DNA of 64,000 bases. Source: Vulcanimicrobiota bacterium. GTDB lineage: Bacteria > Vulcanimicrobiota > Vulcanimicrobiia > Vulcanimicrobiales > Vulcanimicrobiaceae. Position 1 is the first letter of the stretch. Every line of letters begins with the position of its first letter. The stretch is taken from contig PMOS01000030.1 of NCBI GenBank assembly GCA_003161435.1, forward strand, positions 1-64,000, in the 5' to 3' direction. Of this stretch, positions 42,919 to 52,166 are shown one piece after another. The notes under the pieces are model-generated. The model was given only the letters and a program-made list of their open reading frames with translations, ran no database searches and was not told the origin of the DNA. The position numbers were made by a program, and so were the translations under genes.

Positions 42919-44366
42919 TTCTTGTCGACGATTGCCGGCACGATGGCGGCTTCACCGTTCGCCGCGGAGGGCGTGACGTGGTCGGTCCCCGACTTCGTGC
43001 GCGCTAGCAGGTTGCGGGCGAGCTGCAAACCGGCTGCGCCCTGGGTGAGGACCTTTCCCATGATCTCGCTGATGCCGTCGGCACCGTTCATCACGATCAT
43101 CTGGTCGATGTTGCTGAACGCTTTCGACGCGGCCTCCACGATCTGCGGCCAGTTCTCGGCCAGCTGCTGCGAGATGACCGCTTCTTGGTTTTGCGCGAGC
43201 GCGTCGGCACGAGCTTTAATCGCCGCCGCCTCGGCCAAACCGCGCGCGTTGATCGCGTCGCCCTCGGCGGTTCCTTTCGCGCGGATCGCCGCGCCTTCGG
43301 CCTCACCGATCATCTTGGTGCGCTGCGATTCCGCATCGGCGGCCAGCTTCACGCGGGTCGCGTCGGCCTGCGCTTGGAGCTCGATCTGCCGGGCGCGCGC
43401 TTCGGCCGACGCGATGTCGGCGTCGCGCTGCGCGTTCGCGAGCGTCGTCTTCTCGTACGCGGCCGCGTCGGCCGGCCGGCGAACCGTGACCAGCAGCTCG
43501 GACTCTTTTTTGTGCGCGTCGAGCTCGACGATCTTGGTTTCCTCGACCACCACCTGCTGCCGCGACATCGCGTCGGCGAGCGGACCGGCCTGCTTCGACA
43601 CCGCCGCGGCCTTGTCGACTTCGGCTTGGAACCCGGCCTGCTTGATCTTGCTGTCGCGCTGCGCTTCCGCTTTGAGCGCCGCCGCCTCTTGCTCGCGCTG
43701 CGTCGCTTCTTGATCGGCCTGCGCTTGTGCGATGCGCGCGTCGCGCTGCACGGCGGCGGTGTGCGGCTTGGAGAGGTTGTCGATGTAACCGCTCGGGTCG
43801 TCGATCTCTTGGATCTGCAGCGAGTCGACGATCAGCCCGAGCTTTTCCATCTCGGTGCCCGACGCGCCGCGCGTCGCTTCGGTGAGCTTGTCGCGCTCGC
43901 GGATCAGGTCCTCGACCGTGAGCGAGCCGCAGATGGCGCGCAAGTGGCCGGCGAAGACTTGCTGGATGCGCGCGTCCATCCGATCTTGCTGATCGAGGAA
44001 CCGGCGCGCCGCGTTGGCGATCGACGCGAAGTCGTCGCCGACCTTGTAGATCACGACGCCCTTGATGTGGACGGGGATCCCCTGTTGCGTCACGCACGCG
44101 ATCTGAAGCTCCGACTCGCGCAGATCGAGCGAGAGCTTGCGCACGACTTGCACGCCCGGGATCACCAGCGTACCGCGGCCGGTCACGATCTTGAAGCCGA
44201 GCGACTCCCCGGTGGCCTCGTTCGGGCGGTGGTGCAATCCCGAGATGATGAGCGCTTCGTTCGGCTCGGCCACGCGCCACATCGCGCGAAACAGCGCGAT
44301 GAGCAGGACGAAAGCGACGACGACGATACCGACGACGACGGCAGCTGATTCACCGATGATAGTCAC
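42915..44366 (-). CDS. Flotillin-like SPFH protein
   Basis: 483 residues. One N-terminal membrane helix (about 8-28), an SPFH/Band 7 domain (about 30-215: EPNEALIISG, VTGRGTLVIPGVQVV, IDSLQIQEIDDP-like), then a long Ala/Glu-rich coiled-coil (about 215-410, AEAQRDSKI, AEGAAIRAKGTAEGDA), and a flotillin C-terminal region. Forms oligomeric scaffolds in ordered membrane domains. It sits between NfeD-like and PspA-like genes, the classical partners. Confidence 0.9.
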   Translation of the reverse strand: MTIIGESAAVVVGIVVVAFVLLIALFRAMWRVAEPNEALIISGLHHRPNEATGESLGFKIVTGRGTLVIPGVQVVRKLSLDLRESELQIACVTQQGIPVHIKGVVIYKVGDDFASIANAARRFLDQQDRMDARIQQVFAGHLRAICGSLTVEDLIRERDKLTEATRGASGTEMEKLGLIVDSLQIQEIDDPSGYIDNLSKPHTAAVQRDARIAQAQADQEATQREQEAAALKAEAQRDSKIKQAGFQAEVDKAAAVSKQAGPLADAMSRQQVVVEETKIVELDAHKKESELLVTVRRPADAAAYEKTTLANAQRDADIASAEARARQIELQAQADATRVKLAADAESQRTKMIGEAEGAAIRAKGTAEGDAINARGLAEAAAIKARADALAQNQEAVISQQLAENWPQIVEAASKAFSNIDQMIVMNGADGISEIMGKVLTQGAAGLQLARNLLARTKSGTDHVTPSAANGEAAIVPAIVDKK

Positions 44367-44390
44367 GTGGTTCCTCCCGCGCCCAGGCGA

Positions 44391-44738
44391 TTACGCCTCG
44401 GCGACGATCACCGTCCGCGGTGGATGGTACTCGATCACCACCACGCGCGTCCCCTTCGCGATGATCCGCGCATCGGTCGAGTAGGCGTTGAAGTGTTCGC
44501 TCCCGCCGCGCACGGCGAGCATGATCTCGCCGACACGCCCTGGACCGACCGTCCCCGTCACCCGCCCGACCTTTCCGATGACCTCGTCCGTGTTGGCCTC
44601 CGCCTCAGACGCCCGTCCGTACCGTCCGGGCCACCCGAAGTTACGCCGGGCGACCCGCCGAACCCCCGGTCGCCTACACCAACGTGCGAAGATGGACCAG
44701 TGCGCTGCGCTCCAACTGCCCGCGCCGGATCTCGACAC
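44391..44738 (-). CDS. NfeD-like C-terminal OB-fold protein
   Basis: The last 65 residues (EVIGKVGRVTGTVGPGRVGEIML then GTRVVVIEYHPPRTVIV) are an NfeD-type OB fold. No ATG, GTG or TTG is in frame near that domain, so the only start is GTG at 44738, which adds about 50 basic residues and overlaps the aspartyl protease gene by 65 bases. A non-standard start closer to 44590 is possible. No membrane segment, unlike full NfeD. 24 bases before the flotillin gene. Confidence 0.6.
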   Translation of the reverse strand: MSRSGAGSWSAAHWSIFARWCRRPGVRRVARRNFGWPGRYGRASEAEANTDEVIGKVGRVTGTVGPGRVGEIMLAVRGGSEHFNAYSTDARIIAKGTRVVVIEYHPPRTVIVAEA

Positions 44739-45831
44739 GGACGCCGGACGTCTGCGTGCGAGTGAGCCGCTCGCGCAGTGCCGGCAGATCGACGCCGACC
44801 GCAGCGGCGCCGTCGACCTCGACGACGAGATCGCCGTCTTGCAAGCCTGCTTCGGCCGCGGGGCCGCCCGCGATCACTCCGTCGATGCGCAGGTTCGCGC
44901 CGGCGCGCGAGAGCCACATCCCCGACCGATCCCACTCCAGCCGCGGCGCGTCGACCGGGTCGCTCAGCCGCAGCACGCCGCGCGGATAGTCGAACGTCGC
45001 CGTAAACCGGCTCAGCACTGCGTTACCGATGCTGCCGGCAACCTCGTCGGAGGCAAAGCCGCCCGCCTGCTGCGTGGCGAGCCGCGCGATCGGGTCGGCG
45101 ACATCGTACCCGGCCAGGGCGAGACTGTGCAGGCGCGTCACGTCCGCGACGATCGGCGCGGCCAGGCCGAAGCCGGTGACGACATCGCGCAGCGTACCGC
45201 TCCCACGGCTGCGATAATGCTCGCGCGCGAACGGGGTGAACAGGGTGATCGCCGAGCGGTCACCGGTGTCGAGGATGAAGTCGCCCTCGGTGCCGTCGAC
45301 GCCGGCGCGCACGACGAGCAGGTTCTGCCACAACCGAAACGAGATCGCGTGGCTCGCGTCTTGCGCGGAGGGTGGCGCGTCGAACGTGAGCATGCCGCGC
45401 CGCGCGTCGAACGTCACCGCGTGCGAGCGCAAGAACGTGTATCCGATGATCCCGTCGAACCGCCGGAAGCCGATGTGCGTCACCAGCGGCGTGAAGTCGA
45501 TCACCGAGACGTGCACGTCGCGCACGGTGATCGAACCGACGGCGAGCCGCGCGACGACGACGTCCCCCGCAGCGACGGACGTCGCGTTCGCGCCGCCGAC
45601 GGAAGCGGCGGGCGACGGATGCAACCCAAGCTCGGCGGCGACCTGCGTCGAGATCGCGTAGTCGCCGCCGGTGTCGACCACGAAGTCGAAGCGACGGCCG
45701 TTCACGGTTACGGGGACGAACGGCCGGTTGTCGATCAGCTGCATCGGCACGACGACGCCGGCGGCGCCGGCCGGACGCGACACCGCCGCCAGCGCGCAGA
45801 GTGCAGCGCAGACGGCGAGTACCCGCTTCAC
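44674..45831 (-). CDS. Secreted retropepsin-like aspartyl protease with PDZ domain
   Basis: 385 residues. Signal peptide ending SRPAGA (about 23). Two aspartic-protease lobes: FVVDTGGDYAIS (about residue 51) and FILDTGDRSAITLF (about 187). A C-terminal PDZ domain (about 300-380) has VIAGGPAAEAGLQDGDLVVEVDGA. The layout matches bacterial pepsin/retropepsin-like periplasmic proteases, and is distinct from the PDZ-less protein at 6235. 7 bases downstream of the thioredoxin-like gene in the same operon. Confidence 0.82.
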   Translation of the reverse strand: MKRVLAVCAALCALAAVSRPAGAAGVVVPMQLIDNRPFVPVTVNGRRFDFVVDTGGDYAISTQVAAELGLHPSPAASVGGANATSVAAGDVVVARLAVGSITVRDVHVSVIDFTPLVTHIGFRRFDGIIGYTFLRSHAVTFDARRGMLTFDAPPSAQDASHAISFRLWQNLLVVRAGVDGTEGDFILDTGDRSAITLFTPFAREHYRSRGSGTLRDVVTGFGLAAPIVADVTRLHSLALAGYDVADPIARLATQQAGGFASDEVAGSIGNAVLSRFTATFDYPRGVLRLSDPVDAPRLEWDRSGMWLSRAGANLRIDGVIAGGPAAEAGLQDGDLVVEVDGAAAVGVDLPALRERLTRTQTSGVRVEIRRGQLERSALVHLRTLV

Positions 45832-45838
45832 GACCGCG

Positions 45839-47407
45839 TCAACGGGAGGCTGCGACGCGCACGCTCGCGCTCGCGCCGTCGCCGTCGACGCGCACGGTCG
45901 GCGCCGTTGCGGCGGCCGATTGCGGGATGACCTGGAACTCGATCACCTTCACACCCGACGCCGGCAGCGCGACGGTGGTGCGAAACGGCGCGCACTCGCG
46001 GTCGCTGCAGAACGACGCGACCCACCGTTTCGGCAAACCGCTGGCCGCGAGTGCGACCGACTTGCCGGGCGTGCCCGCGACCACCAGCCGGTACTTGTAC
46101 GTGCTCGAAACCGAGCCGGGCAGATCCGGGCCCGTCCACGGCGCGAGCGAGAGCGCCGTCTTCCCCTGCGGCTGCGCGGTGTCGAGCGCGACGGTCGCCT
46201 CTTGCGCCTCTTCGAGATACATCGCGTAGCGCGTGTCCTTCTTCGGCAGCTTCGCCGCCCAGGCCGCGGTCTGCGCGAACGCGGCGCGCGCCCTGGACGT
46301 CGCGCCCGCCTTGATGAAGAGTCGCCCTTCGTAGAGGTACGCCCAGGCCAATTTGCGGATCGCCTTGGCGTCCGAGGGTTTCGCGATCACTGCCGCGCGC
46401 GCGCGGCCGATCGCTTGCGCGAACGCGACCGCACCGTCGTTGTAGCGCTTCGCGTCGCCGTCGGTTACGCCGAGCGAGACGAAATTATCGACGCTGGGAT
46501 CGAGCAGCACGAGCTTGCCGTACGTGTCGGCGGCCCGTCCCTCATTGCCGGTCTCGTGCAGCGCCTCGGCATACCCCGCCAGCGAGTCCACGTCGTCCGG
46601 GGCTGCGTCGAGGCCGCGCGCGTATGCGGCGAGCGCGGCGGGCCATTCCTCGCGCGCCGCCGCCGCGTCGCCTTGCAGCCGGGCGACCAGCCCCCGGTCC
46701 TGCGGCGTTTCGGCCAACGGCGCGAGCGCCGCCGCGGCCGCGTCGCGCAACGTGTTCTCCTGCGCGACGATCCTCAGGTAGTCGGTATCGCCGTCGACGT
46801 TCTCCGCGTCGTCGATCGCTGCGAGCGCCTTCTTCACGGTCGCCCGCACCGCCGTCGCATCGCCGGTGAACGCGAACTTGGCCGGATCGAGAAACGCGTC
46901 GGCCTTTTTCTGCGCGGCCGTCGCCAACACGCCGTCGCGTCCGGCACGCGCGTCGTCCACGAAGCCGGCCAAGATCTGCGGGGAGATGTTGCCGACGTAG
47001 CGAGCGCGCACGACGCCGGCACCGTCGATCACGTAGGTAGTGGGAAACGCCCGAATGTCGTATGCTTTCTCGAACGTCTTGTCGCCGTCGATCGCCTGCG
47101 GGTACGGCAATTGCTTCGATGCGACGAACGCGCGCACGATCGGCGCCTCTTCGGTCGAGTCGATGCCGAGAAAGGCGACGTCCCCGCGTGCAACCAGCCG
47201 CTTCGCGCTCGAGATCAGATCGGGCGTCTCTTCCCGGCACGGCGGGCACCACGTGGCCCACGTGTTGATGACCAACGTCTTGCCGCGGTAGCCGGCGAGC
47301 GAAACCGTGCGGCCCTCGAGCGTGGTGAGGTGGAAGTCGGGGGCGGGCGCACCGACTTGCGGGCCGGTCAGGGCGAGCGCCGTCGCAGCCACGATCGCGT
47401 GCAGCAT
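45839..47407 (-). CDS. TlpA-like thioredoxin with TPR-like C-terminus (copy 1)
   Basis: 522 residues. Signal peptide, then a TlpA/ResA-like redoxin domain (about 18-150) with CPPC at Cys54/Cys57 in NTWATWCPPCREETPD and cis-Pro in AFPTTYVIDG. The remaining 370 residues are Ala-rich helical repeats resembling TPR (about 165-380), ending in a beta domain of about 120 residues with two Cys (FCSDRECAPF). It is a clear paralogue of the next upstream gene. Periplasmic thiol reductase; the C-terminal domain may present partners. Confidence 0.8.
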   Translation of the reverse strand: MLHAIVAATALALTGPQVGAPAPDFHLTTLEGRTVSLAGYRGKTLVINTWATWCPPCREETPDLISSAKRLVARGDVAFLGIDSTEEAPIVRAFVASKQLPYPQAIDGDKTFEKAYDIRAFPTTYVIDGAGVVRARYVGNISPQILAGFVDDARAGRDGVLATAAQKKADAFLDPAKFAFTGDATAVRATVKKALAAIDDAENVDGDTDYLRIVAQENTLRDAAAAALAPLAETPQDRGLVARLQGDAAAAREEWPAALAAYARGLDAAPDDVDSLAGYAEALHETGNEGRAADTYGKLVLLDPSVDNFVSLGVTDGDAKRYNDGAVAFAQAIGRARAAVIAKPSDAKAIRKLAWAYLYEGRLFIKAGATSRARAAFAQTAAWAAKLPKKDTRYAMYLEEAQEATVALDTAQPQGKTALSLAPWTGPDLPGSVSSTYKYRLVVAGTPGKSVALAASGLPKRWVASFCSDRECAPFRTTVALPASGVKVIEFQVIPQSAAATAPTVRVDGDGASASVRVAASR

Positions 47408-47414
47408 CGTAGGT

Positions 47415-49031
47415 CTAGACGCGCACGACGGCGGCGACCGTTGCAGCCGCCTGACCGCCGTGCGTCGCGTCGATGCGAACGTGAACGGGGCCGCCGTGCG
47501 GCGTGGTCGGCACGACTTGGAACTCGACGACCTTCACGCCGTCGGCCGGCACGACGACCGAGGTGCGAAACGGCGCGCAGACCCGATCGGTGCAGAACGA
47601 ACCGATCCAGTGTTGTGGCAGTCCACTAGCAGCGAGGTCGAGGTGCGCGCCGGCGACACCGGTGACGACGAGCCGGTATTTGACCGTGCTCGCGACCGAA
47701 CCGGGCAGGTCGGGACCGGTCCATGGTGCGAGCGAGAGCGCTGCGCCACGGCCACGCGCGACGTCGAGCGCGACCTCGCCCTCCTGCGCTTGTTCGAGAT
47801 ACCAGTCGCGGCGCGGGTCGCCGGCCGCGATCTGCGCGGCGGCGGCGGCGGCGCGCGCGAATGCGGCCCGTGCCTTGGCGCGATTTCCGGCGTCGGTCTC
47901 CATGCGCCCGTAGTACAGGTTCGTCCAGGCCAGCGAGGGCGGCGTCGCGGCCGCGATCTGCTGCGCCCGTTCGAACGCCAGCTCGGCGGCGGCGACCTCA
48001 CCGTGCTTCGCTTGCGCGCGGCCGAGCGTGACGAACGCCGGTGCAGACGGCGCGAGGGCGGCGATCTGCGCGTCGACCGCGACGACACGCGCCGTATCGC
48101 CGAGCTCGGACGCGGCGTATGCCTGACCGCCCAATGCGGCGAGATCGCCGGGCGCGTGAGCGAGCGCGTCGGCATAGGCGGCATAGGCATCGTGCCAGCG
48201 ACCCAGCGCGGCATCCTCGTCGCCGCGCAAGCGCGCCAGCAGCGCAGCATCGGCGTCGCCCGAAGCGATCGGCGCGAGCGCGGCGATCGCCGCGGCGCGC
48301 AGCCGCTCTTCTTCGGCTTGCGTCTTGATCAGATCGTGGTCGCGCGATGAATCGTCCATCGCGTCGTCCTCGAGGTCGTCCGCGTTCGCGATCGCCGCAG
48401 CCGCCTTTGCCGCATTGGCCCGAACCGACGCGGCGTCGCCGTCGAACGGGTACTGCGCCGGCGCGAGCAACGCGTCGAGCTGCGCCTGAAACGCGGTTTC
48501 CAGGGGCGCGCTCTCGCCGTGTTGCGCGGCGACGATGTACGCGTGCAGCTGCGCACGCGGCAACAGGTTGTCGGCGTGGCGCGCTCGCAGCACGCCGTCC
48601 GGACCGATCACGAACGTCGTCGGATAGTTCCGAATATCGTAGGCCGTCGCGAACGCGCTGGTTCCGCTCGTCGCGACTTGCGGGTACGGAATCTCCTTGG
48701 CGGCGGAGAACGCGCGCACCATCGACGCCGGCTCGGTCGTATCGATTCCCAAGAACGCGACGCCGCGCCCCGCGTCGCCGTGAGCCTCGGCGACCAGATC
48801 GGGAGTTTCCAGCCGGCACGGCGGGCACCACGAGCCCCAGACGTTGAGCACCAGCGTCTTGCCGCGATAGTCGCTGAGGCGGACGGTTTTACCGTCGACC
48901 GTCGTGAGCGTGAACGCCGGTGCCGGCTGTCCGACCATCGGTCCGGGCAGCTCCTGTGCCTGCGCGGCCCGCAAGCACACCGATGCCAGCACGATCGCGG
49001 CGGCCGGCCACACGCGGGAAGAGATCGTCAT
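47415..49031 (-). CDS. TlpA-like thioredoxin with TPR-like C-terminus (copy 2)
   Basis: 538 residues, same layout as the neighbouring copy: signal peptide (cleavage after AQA), redoxin domain with CPPC at Cys69/Cys72 (NVWGSWCPPCRLETPD), NYPTTFVIGPDG, Ala-rich helical repeats and a C-terminal beta domain with FCTDRVCAPF. Tandem duplication, 7 bases apart. The two differ a lot in the middle helical part, so the duplication is old and roles may have diverged. Confidence 0.8.
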   Translation of the reverse strand: MTISSRVWPAAAIVLASVCLRAAQAQELPGPMVGQPAPAFTLTTVDGKTVRLSDYRGKTLVLNVWGSWCPPCRLETPDLVAEAHGDAGRGVAFLGIDTTEPASMVRAFSAAKEIPYPQVATSGTSAFATAYDIRNYPTTFVIGPDGVLRARHADNLLPRAQLHAYIVAAQHGESAPLETAFQAQLDALLAPAQYPFDGDAASVRANAAKAAAAIANADDLEDDAMDDSSRDHDLIKTQAEEERLRAAAIAALAPIASGDADAALLARLRGDEDAALGRWHDAYAAYADALAHAPGDLAALGGQAYAASELGDTARVVAVDAQIAALAPSAPAFVTLGRAQAKHGEVAAAELAFERAQQIAAATPPSLAWTNLYYGRMETDAGNRAKARAAFARAAAAAAQIAAGDPRRDWYLEQAQEGEVALDVARGRGAALSLAPWTGPDLPGSVASTVKYRLVVTGVAGAHLDLAASGLPQHWIGSFCTDRVCAPFRTSVVVPADGVKVVEFQVVPTTPHGGPVHVRIDATHGGQAAATVAAVVRV

Positions 49032-49035
49032 GTCG

Positions 49036-49803
49036 TCACGTCCGCAGCTTGAAACCCACGGCCGTCATTCGCAGCGCGACAACGAAGGCGGCCACGGCCA
49101 ACGTCGTCACCACCCCCAGCGAAACCGCCAGCGGTACGTCGCCCGTTCGAATGTAGCTGTACCGAAAGGAATCGATCATGTAGAACATCGGGTTGACCAG
49201 CGAGATCTTCTGCAGCAGCGGCGGCAGCAGCTGCATCGAGGTGAAGACGCCGCCGACGAACACCAGCGGCGTGATGAAGAACGTCGTGAGCACGGCGATG
49301 TGATCGAACTTCTCGGCCAGCAGCCCGAAGATGATCCCGAGCGACGAGAACAGGATCGCTACCAGCACGATCGTGAGCAGGTACAGCGCCCAGTCACTTG
49401 GCGCGGCATGAACCAGTACAGCACCCAGCGCGGTGATGAGCAGCGCGATGAAGATCGCGCGAACGACCCCCGCCACGACGTAACCTAGCACGATCTCGAT
49501 TGCCGAGAGCGGCGCGATCAGCAGCTCCTGGATCGAGTTCATGAAGCGCCCTTGGAAGACCGACGACGAGCTCTCGCTGTAGGTCTGATCGATCAGCTGG
49601 AGCATGATGAGGCCCGGGATCAGGAACTGCGCGTAGGAGACGCCCTGAACTTCCTTGATTCTGCTGCCCAGGCCGAGCCCGAAGATGAACACGTAGAGCA
49701 GCGTCTGGATCACCGGGGGCCAGATCACTTGGTTGATGATCGAGAAGGTGCGCACCATCTCGCGTTTGACCAGCGTTTGAAAGCCGACGCTGTTGACGAT
49801 CAC
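49036..49803 (-). CDS. ABC-2 type transporter permease
   Basis: 255 residues with six predicted membrane helices and the ABC-2 signature near the third segment (FLIPGLIMLQLID) and NPMFYMIDSFRYSYI at the C-terminal extracellular loop. Resembles the DrrB/NodJ/YadH group. ATG at 49803 overlaps the ATPase stop (ATGA). Together they form an exporter for lipids, polysaccharides or drugs; the substrate is not shown. Confidence 0.88.
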   Translation of the reverse strand: MIVNSVGFQTLVKREMVRTFSIINQVIWPPVIQTLLYVFIFGLGLGSRIKEVQGVSYAQFLIPGLIMLQLIDQTYSESSSSVFQGRFMNSIQELLIAPLSAIEIVLGYVVAGVVRAIFIALLITALGAVLVHAAPSDWALYLLTIVLVAILFSSLGIIFGLLAEKFDHIAVLTTFFITPLVFVGGVFTSMQLLPPLLQKISLVNPMFYMIDSFRYSYIRTGDVPLAVSLGVVTTLAVAAFVVALRMTAVGFKLRT

Positions 49804-50525
49804 CGGCGGGTGAGCTCCAGGAAGATGTCTTGCAGCGAGCCTTCACCGATCAGTTTCTTGGTCGTCTCGAGCGCGACCAGCTTGCCGGCGTGGATGATCC
49901 CGATGCGATCGCAGAGCTCTTCGGCTTCTTCGAGGTAGTGGGTGGTCAGGATGATCGTCGTCCCGTTCGTGTTGAGCTCGCGCAGCATCGACCACAACTC
50001 GAGCCGCAGCTCCACGTCGACACCGGCCGTCGGCTCGTCGAGGATCACCAGCCGCGGTTGGTGGATCAACGCGCGCGCCAGCGTGAGCCGGCGTTTCATC
50101 CCGCCCGAAAGTTTGGTGTAGACCAGCTTGGCCTTGGACGTCAAATCGAAGCGCTCGAGCAGCAAGTCGGCGCGTTTGGCGACGGCGGGTCCGCGCAAGC
50201 CGTAGTAGCCGGCCTGAAAGATCAGCACGTCGCGGATGTTGAGATAGCGGTCGAAGTTGTACTCTTGCGGCGCCAGCCCGACCGTCCCGCGCGCCGCGCG
50301 CCAGTCCCGCACGACGTCGTGACCGAACAGCGCGATCGAGCCGCCGGTGATCTTGGCCAAGCCGACGATCGCGTTGATCGTCGTGGTCTTGCCGGCACCG
50401 TTGGGGCCGAGCAGGCCGAAGAACTGACCCTCGGGCACGACGAACGAGATCCCGTCGACGGCCGTGAAGTCACCATAGCGTTTGACGAGGTTCTCGATGC
50501 GGAGTGCCGGGACGGCACCGTTCAT
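49800..50525 (-). CDS. ABC-2 transporter ATP-binding protein
   Basis: 241 residues. Walker A GPNGAGKTT, signature LSGGMKRRLTLARALIHQP, Walker B LVILDEPTAGVD, H-loop TTHYLEEAEELCDRIGII. The subtype is the DrrA/YadG class that works with a single ABC-2 permease. ATG at 50525 overlaps the metallophosphoesterase stop. Confidence 0.92.
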   Translation of the reverse strand: MNGAVPALRIENLVKRYGDFTAVDGISFVVPEGQFFGLLGPNGAGKTTTINAIVGLAKITGGSIALFGHDVVRDWRAARGTVGLAPQEYNFDRYLNIRDVLIFQAGYYGLRGPAVAKRADLLLERFDLTSKAKLVYTKLSGGMKRRLTLARALIHQPRLVILDEPTAGVDVELRLELWSMLRELNTNGTTIILTTHYLEEAEELCDRIGIIHAGKLVALETTKKLIGEGSLQDIFLELTRR

Positions 50526-51259
50526 GGGATCACCGCGCCGGGCTCACCGAGCTTGGGATAACGGTGCCGGCGCAAGCTCGCGAGACGCTTCTCGACATCC
50601 GGGATCCCGCTCTTGCGCAGCTGACGCGCAACCTTCTCGACATCGAACGGCACGCGGCGCGACTGCACTTCCCAACCGCCAGGGCGTTGGGTGAGCAGCG
50701 CGTAGTGCGCCAGCGGATCGCCGTCCTTCGGCAACCCCGCCGACGCGACGTTGACCAGCGTGCGCCCGCGCCACACGCGAACGTACGGCAGGTGCAGGTG
50801 GCCGAACGCGATCGTCCGCTGCGCGACATGGCCGAACATCCGCTCGAGCGTATCGTCGTAGGCGTCGGGCCAGACGTGCTCGTCGTCGGAGATCGGGTTC
50901 GCGTGACAGATCAGCAGCCCGTCCTCACCGTCGCCGAAGCTCAATGAAAACGGCAGCTCGCCGAGCTCCCGTGTCCTGTCCTCGCCGATTTGTTCGCGCA
51001 CCCACGCGACGGCTTGCGCGTCTTGGGGATCGAGCTGCTCGACGTCGGCTTGCCCGACCATGCGATCGGTGTTCCCGCGCAGGCAGCGCGCGCCGGCGTC
51101 GCGCAGGCGCTCGAGCACCTGCTTGGGGCGCGGGCCGTCGACGCACAGATCGCCGGCTGCGACGACGACGTCTGCGCCGCCGCGCGCGGCGAGATCGACA
51201 AGACAGCGCGCGAGCGCGTGCGCGTTGCCGTGGATGTCGGAGAGGATGGCGATGCGCAA
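50522..51259 (-). CDS. YfcE-type metallophosphoesterase
   Basis: 245 residues. Calcineurin-like metal motifs: LSDIHGN (D-x-H), AAGDLCVDGP (GDxxDxG variant), RGNTD (GN), LLICHANP (H), and FGHLHLPYVRV (GHxH-like). The class acts on small phosphodiesters or phosphoprotein substrates. It precedes the exporter genes by ATGA overlap. The substrate is not known. Confidence 0.85.
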   Translation of the reverse strand: MRIAILSDIHGNAHALARCLVDLAARGGADVVVAAGDLCVDGPRPKQVLERLRDAGARCLRGNTDRMVGQADVEQLDPQDAQAVAWVREQIGEDRTRELGELPFSLSFGDGEDGLLICHANPISDDEHVWPDAYDDTLERMFGHVAQRTIAFGHLHLPYVRVWRGRTLVNVASAGLPKDGDPLAHYALLTQRPGGWEVQSRRVPFDVEKVARQLRKSGIPDVEKRLASLRRHRYPKLGEPGAVIP

Positions 51260-51275
51260 CGTGGGGACGCGGCCG

Positions 51276-52151
51276 TCAGCCGCGCTTCACCGCGAGGGCG
51301 AGCGAGAACGGGCCAAAACCGGCTTTCCCGAACTCCCACAGGTCGATCGCTTCGACCGCGATCTTGGCCTTGCGCATCAGTGCGATCGACTCGCGAAAGC
51401 GCAAGTTGGCGATCACCCGGCGTTCGCCCAGTGCCAGAACGCCGGCGGCCAGCTCCTCGCCGCGCGGGACTTCGACGATGCGCAAACCGCTCGCGGCGAC
51501 GAGGTCGACACGCTCGGGCGCCGCGATCGCGAGTTCCGCGCCGACGATCGAGAACACGTCGCGCAGCCGTGGGACGTCGTTGGCGATCGCCAGCTCGACG
51601 ACCCGGTAGCCGCTCTGCGAGACGATCGCCTCGAGCTGTTTACGGCCGAGCTCGTTCGATCGCCGGCGCAAGCCGGTCCCCGCCCGCGGCACGCCGATGA
51701 ACACGGTTTCCGTTCCGATCGCTACGTCGGTCGCGTCGAGCAGACCCGGCGCTTCGATCCGGCCGACGATCGGGATGCCCAGCTCGGTCAGGTGACGCTC
51801 GACCGCGCCGACCTCGGACCGGCGTTCGAGCTGCGACGGCCGCGCGATGAGCGCTCCGTGCGGAAGGACGATCGCGCAATCGGCGACGAGGGTCTCGGTC
51901 GGCGACTCGCTGACCGGCTCCATCTCGCGGACATGGACACCGCGGTCGCGCAACGTGCCCACGAAGACGTCATGCTGCTCCCGCGCACGGTCCGCGATCG
52001 GCGAGGGCTCACCCTTGATCGGCGGCAAGCGGTCGACGGCGGCCGAAGGCCGCAGAACGAGCGCGGCCGACAGGGCGCCGGCATCGGTCGACACATACGG
52101 CGAGGCGTAGGGCTTCACGGGCACAACGTGCAGCGGTTCGCCGAACGGCAC
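51276..52151 (-). CDS. DDAH/arginine-deiminase-fold protein lacking catalytic His and Cys
   Basis: 291 residues. The DDAH pattern is recognisable: TLVADCAIVLPHGALIARPSQLERRSE, then LLDATDVAIGTETVFIGVPRAGTG in the place of the family's EGGDV-RTN segment. In active members the next block is a His in an HLKS-like motif and a Cys in the C-terminal block; here they read DVPRLRDVFSIVG and GFGPFSLALAV, so neither His nor the nucleophilic Cys is present. The only Cys in the protein is Cys92. A pseudo-enzyme or altered function is likely. It contains a GCGGCC-GAA-GGCCGC palindrome at 52039-52053. ATG at 52151; first gene of the operon. Confidence 0.75.
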   Translation of the reverse strand: MPFGEPLHVVPVKPYASPYVSTDAGALSAALVLRPSAAVDRLPPIKGEPSPIADRAREQHDVFVGTLRDRGVHVREMEPVSESPTETLVADCAIVLPHGALIARPSQLERRSEVGAVERHLTELGIPIVGRIEAPGLLDATDVAIGTETVFIGVPRAGTGLRRRSNELGRKQLEAIVSQSGYRVVELAIANDVPRLRDVFSIVGAELAIAAPERVDLVAASGLRIVEVPRGEELAAGVLALGERRVIANLRFRESIALMRKAKIAVEAIDLWEFGKAGFGPFSLALAVKRG

Positions 52152-52166
52152 CCGGTGTCCTGATGG

